Shown here: in pieces, positions 32,225-34,104 of the stretch
Layout of the letters: each line of letters starts with the position of its first letter
Numbering within the stretch: the stretch's first letter is position 1
NCBI RefSeq assembly: GCF_000305495.1
Contig: NZ_AJTN02000156.1
Span: forward strand, 1 to 34,104
Direction of reading: 5' to 3'
From: Peribacillus psychrosaccharolyticus ATCC 23296
Lineage (GTDB): Bacteria > Bacillota > Bacilli > Bacillales > DSM-1321
DNA length: 34,104 bases
Notes under the pieces: model-generated
Told to the model about the DNA's origin: nothing
The model's database searches: none
The model's input: the letters and a program-made list of their open reading frames with translations, nothing else
Translations under genes and position numbers: made by a program

Positions 32225-33058
32225 TTGTCATCCATTAATCAACAACTTTATGAGTACATTATTAGTCATTCAAGTGATATTACAGAAGTATGGTTTAAGG
32301 AGAAAAGGAAATTTTCTGGTCCTTTTTATTCTAACAACCACAATCCTGAAATAGACCATGTTTTGCGGGAACAGCATGCTTTAACCATTAAGACCATTGC
32401 ACATACATTTCTTGAAGAGAGTACTCTTTTTAATGAAAAGTTATTAATTTGGGGCGAGTCTGTTGCACAAAGCAGGATTGATTATAACGCTCCCATTCAT
32501 GATGTGTTAGAGGCTTTGAGTAAAACTAGAGCGGTTATTTGGACATATGTGGAGCGATTTATTAACCTGCAAACTGAATCTGTGACACTTAAGCAAATTC
32601 TTAACTGGAGTTCATTATTTAATTCGAATTTTGATCAGTTAATCCATCATTTTACCGAAAGATATTATGTACTGTCTAGAAATCAATTAGCCGCACAGCA
32701 ATTGTTAATTACTGAATTGAGTACACCTGTAATTCCACTTGTTGATGGAGTAGCTGTGTTACCAATTGTCGGAGATATAGATGCTTACCGTGCCAAAACC
32801 TTTTTGGAGATTGTGCCGCAAAAATGTTCAGAAATGGAGATAAATAAACTTTTTATTGACGTATCTGGTGTATTAATCATGGATACAAGAGTAGCCAACG
32901 AAATGTTTAAATTAATTCAAATCCTTAGTCTGCTTGGAATAGAAACATACATATCAGGTATTTCCCCAGAAGTTGCACAAACGTCGATTCAATTAGGACA
33001 TAATTGGAGTGATGTTCCAACATATAGTACATTGAAACAAGCATTAGCGAAAAATTAG
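32225..33058 (+). CDS. RsbR-type stressosome protein (STAS domain)
   Basis: Co-antagonist of the RsbS/RsbT stressosome that feeds stress signals into sigma-B activation, 277 aa. The N-terminal half (about 1-150) is the variable sensor domain of non-heme globin type; the C-terminal STAS domain begins at ELSTPVIPLVDGVAVLPIVG and includes FIDVSGVLIMDTRVANEMFK, where T in MDT aligns with a phosphorylated Thr of RsbRA. At the other RsbRA phospho-site region (T-I-D-T in the paralogue) this protein has DIDAYRAK without Thr, so phosphorylation may differ. The TTG start is supported by AGGAAGAGGG. Stand-alone, no rsbS/rsbT nearby. Confidence 0.88.
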   Translation: MSSINQQLYEYIISHSSDITEVWFKEKRKFSGPFYSNNHNPEIDHVLREQHALTIKTIAHTFLEESTLFNEKLLIWGESVAQSRIDYNAPIHDVLEALSKTRAVIWTYVERFINLQTESVTLKQILNWSSLFNSNFDQLIHHFTERYYVLSRNQLAAQQLLITELSTPVIPLVDGVAVLPIVGDIDAYRAKTFLEIVPQKCSEMEINKLFIDVSGVLIMDTRVANEMFKLIQILSLLGIETYISGISPEVAQTSIQLGHNWSDVPTYSTLKQALAKN

Positions 33059-33192
33059 ACATCGCTAACTAATAGACGGGACGATTCCTCGTTTCATGAG
33101 TTTACGCGGTTATTGCCCACAGTTCCCTTATGATTTGTCATCTTCTAGGCATCGTGGAATAGGATAAAGGATGAATCATCGGGGGTGAGCAG

Positions 33193-33621
33193 ATGGCTGT
33201 TGTAAAAGCTAGAGATTCTGATATTGATTTAATGGCAAGGTTACTGAGGGCTGAAGCAGAGGGTGAAGGAGACCAAGGAATGTTGATGGTCGGAAATGTG
33301 GGAATCAATCGAATCAGAGGAGATTGTTCCGACTTTAAGAACATCAGAACCATTCCTCAAATGGTTTACCAAGAACATGCCTTTGAAGCCGTTCAAAAAG
33401 GCTATTTTTATCAGCGACCACGAGAAAGAGAAAAACGGCTTGCTCGTCGTGCTATTAATGGAGAAAGGCTATGGCCGTCTAAATATAGTATGTGGTATTT
33501 CAAACCTCAGGGGGACTGTCCTGCGACATGGTATGGTCAGCCGCTTGTCGGACGATACAAACAACATTGTTTCTATGAACCGACAGGGGAAGAATGTGAG
33601 GCCATTTATAATACATTTTAA
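33193..33621 (+). CDS. cwlJ: spore cortex-lytic cell wall hydrolase CwlJ
   Basis: Germination-specific cortex hydrolase of the SleB/CwlJ family (hydrolase_2), 142 aa, the length of B. subtilis CwlJ. Conserved blocks: DIDLMARLLRAEAEGEGDQG with the catalytic Glu, VGNVGINRIRGDCSDFKNIR, QMVYQEHAFEAVQKGYFY, and YFKPQGDCPATWYGQPLVGR with the C-terminal conserved Cys/Trp. No signal peptide, as for CwlJ, which reaches the spore coat through the mother cell. GGGGGTGAG precedes the ATG. Presence of cwlJ shows the organism makes spores. gerQ is not next to it. Confidence 0.95.
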   Translation: MAVVKARDSDIDLMARLLRAEAEGEGDQGMLMVGNVGINRIRGDCSDFKNIRTIPQMVYQEHAFEAVQKGYFYQRPREREKRLARRAINGERLWPSKYSMWYFKPQGDCPATWYGQPLVGRYKQHCFYEPTGEECEAIYNTF

Positions 33622-33668
33622 AAAGAACGATTAAAAGCTGGCAAATCAGCTTTTAATCGTTCTTTTTT
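33621..33668 (+). terminator. terminator after cwlJ
   Basis: A 20-bp perfect stem (AAAAGAACGATTAAAAGCTG and its complement at 33647-33666) with a six-base loop and T-run; bidirectional, also fits the convergent gene. Confidence 0.95.
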
Positions 33669-33680
33669 GGTGCGGTTTTT

Positions 33681-33941
33681 TCATTTAAATAGTCTTAATC
33701 TAGGCAAAATGGGTTCGAGTAATTCAACTGCAATATATTCCATCTCCAAACCAAGGCAATGCTGTGCTTCGAACTCTATGGATCTTGCCTTTTCTGGTTC
33801 ATTGCAAAAAATGAAAGAAATAATCCCGTTTTCTTCACGTAAATCCATATGTTTAAACATAATATCATGCTCGATTAAAAATGCTTCAAAGACATCACAT
33901 AACTCATAAAGACTCTCTTTATTGACTGTTGTAAATATCAT
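33681..33941 (-). CDS. small hypothetical protein, 86 aa
   Basis: Begins MIFTTVNKESLYELCDVFEA and ends LLEPILPRLRLFK. The ATG at 33941 has GAGGAG nine bases upstream; the longer frame to 34004 adds a hydrophobic stretch before the ribosome binding site and is rejected. Acidic, alpha/beta-looking, no signal peptide, no motif I recognise. Convergent with cwlJ and sharing its terminator. Confidence 0.75.
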   Translation of the reverse strand: MIFTTVNKESLYELCDVFEAFLIEHDIMFKHMDLREENGIISFIFCNEPEKARSIEFEAQHCLGLEMEYIAVELLEPILPRLRLFK

Positions 33942-34104
33942 TATGAACAACTCCTCAAGAATTAGAATAATAAGTAACAATGTATGCTCTAAATAGTTTT
34001 TCAAAATGGTCAGTATCGGTATATTCTAACATTAATTTTAATAGAATTAGGTATGTATCTACTAATTTTTTAAAACACTCTTTTATATGGTGGTTATTCA
34101 ATAT

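Overview
The window looks like chromosomal DNA from an endospore-forming, low-GC Firmicute of the Bacillaceae (Bacillus sensu lato). The evidence is strong AGGAGG-type ribosome binding sites, many rho-independent terminators, a cortex-lytic CwlJ homologue, a SpoIISA/SpoIISB toxin-antitoxin module, HemAT aerotaxis transducers, a ykkC-type riboswitch and a GC-rich dispersed repeat of a type I recall from Bacillus genomes. I do not assign a species. There is no sign of phage or plasmid; this is a mosaic of small operons and single genes with several decayed loci.

Layout. 1-1.46 kb: the 3' part of a HemAT-like globin-coupled transducer, followed without a terminator by a NaK-type cation channel with an altered selectivity filter. 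1.76-6.0 kb: a four-gene tryptophan-to-anthranilate operon (kynU, amino acid permease, kynA, kynB). 6.1-7.0 kb: two unassigned promoter-to-terminator transcription units that look like non-coding RNAs, with a tatA gene between them on the minus strand. 7.1-9.8 kb: a complete HemAT, a NUDIX protein and a WrbA-type quinone oxidoreductase. 9.8-11.0 kb: spoIISA, spoIISB and a third small ORF that may be spoIISC-like. 11.1-12.2 kb: a TPP riboswitch with terminator upstream of an SDR oxidoreductase instead of a thiamine gene. 12.3-13.6 kb: a MarR regulator with paired palindromic operators, then a paiA-like polyamine acetyltransferase broken by two frameshifts. 13.7-14.0 kb: a guanidine-I (ykkC) riboswitch whose efflux gene is reduced to 19 codons. 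14.0-20.2 kb: DinB protein, frameshifted lipoprotein, PHP histidinol-phosphatase, HAD phosphatase, frameshifted DsbA-like protein, P1-family peptidase and a bile acid:sodium symporter-family transporter. 20.2-23.4 kb: dispersed repeat, endonuclease/exonuclease/phosphatase protein and an alpha-glucoside/glucose-type PTS EIICB. 23.4-27.1 kb: a divergent regulatory region with LacI-type operators and a cre-like site, then a maltose phosphorylase truncated by direct fusion to the 3' end of an FAD monooxygenase gene, then an alpha/beta hydrolase. 27.1-34.1 kb: HpaB-family hydroxylase, membrane fatty-acid desaturase, HpaC-like flavin reductase, thioredoxin, metallo-beta-lactamase-fold hydrolase, RsbR-type stressosome protein, cwlJ and a small hypothetical protein.

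How the parts work together. The kyn operon is a self-contained import-and-degrade unit: TDO makes N-formylkynurenine, KynB hydrolyses it to kynurenine, and KynU releases anthranilate and alanine. The PTS EIICB and maltose phosphorylase genes share a divergent control region, which suggests maltose uptake with intracellular phosphorolysis, but the phosphorylase reading frame is broken here. The HpaB-like hydroxylase and the HpaC-like flavin reductase could form a two-component monooxygenase although they are not in one operon.

Caveat. Several genes are interrupted at or next to homopolymers (paiA A7, lipoprotein G6, DsbA-like T6, possibly the metallo-hydrolase A7). That pattern is typical of sequencing indels, so these 'pseudogenes' may be intact in the living strain. 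The gutted efflux gene and the phosphorylase/monooxygenase fusion are larger events that single-base errors cannot explain.
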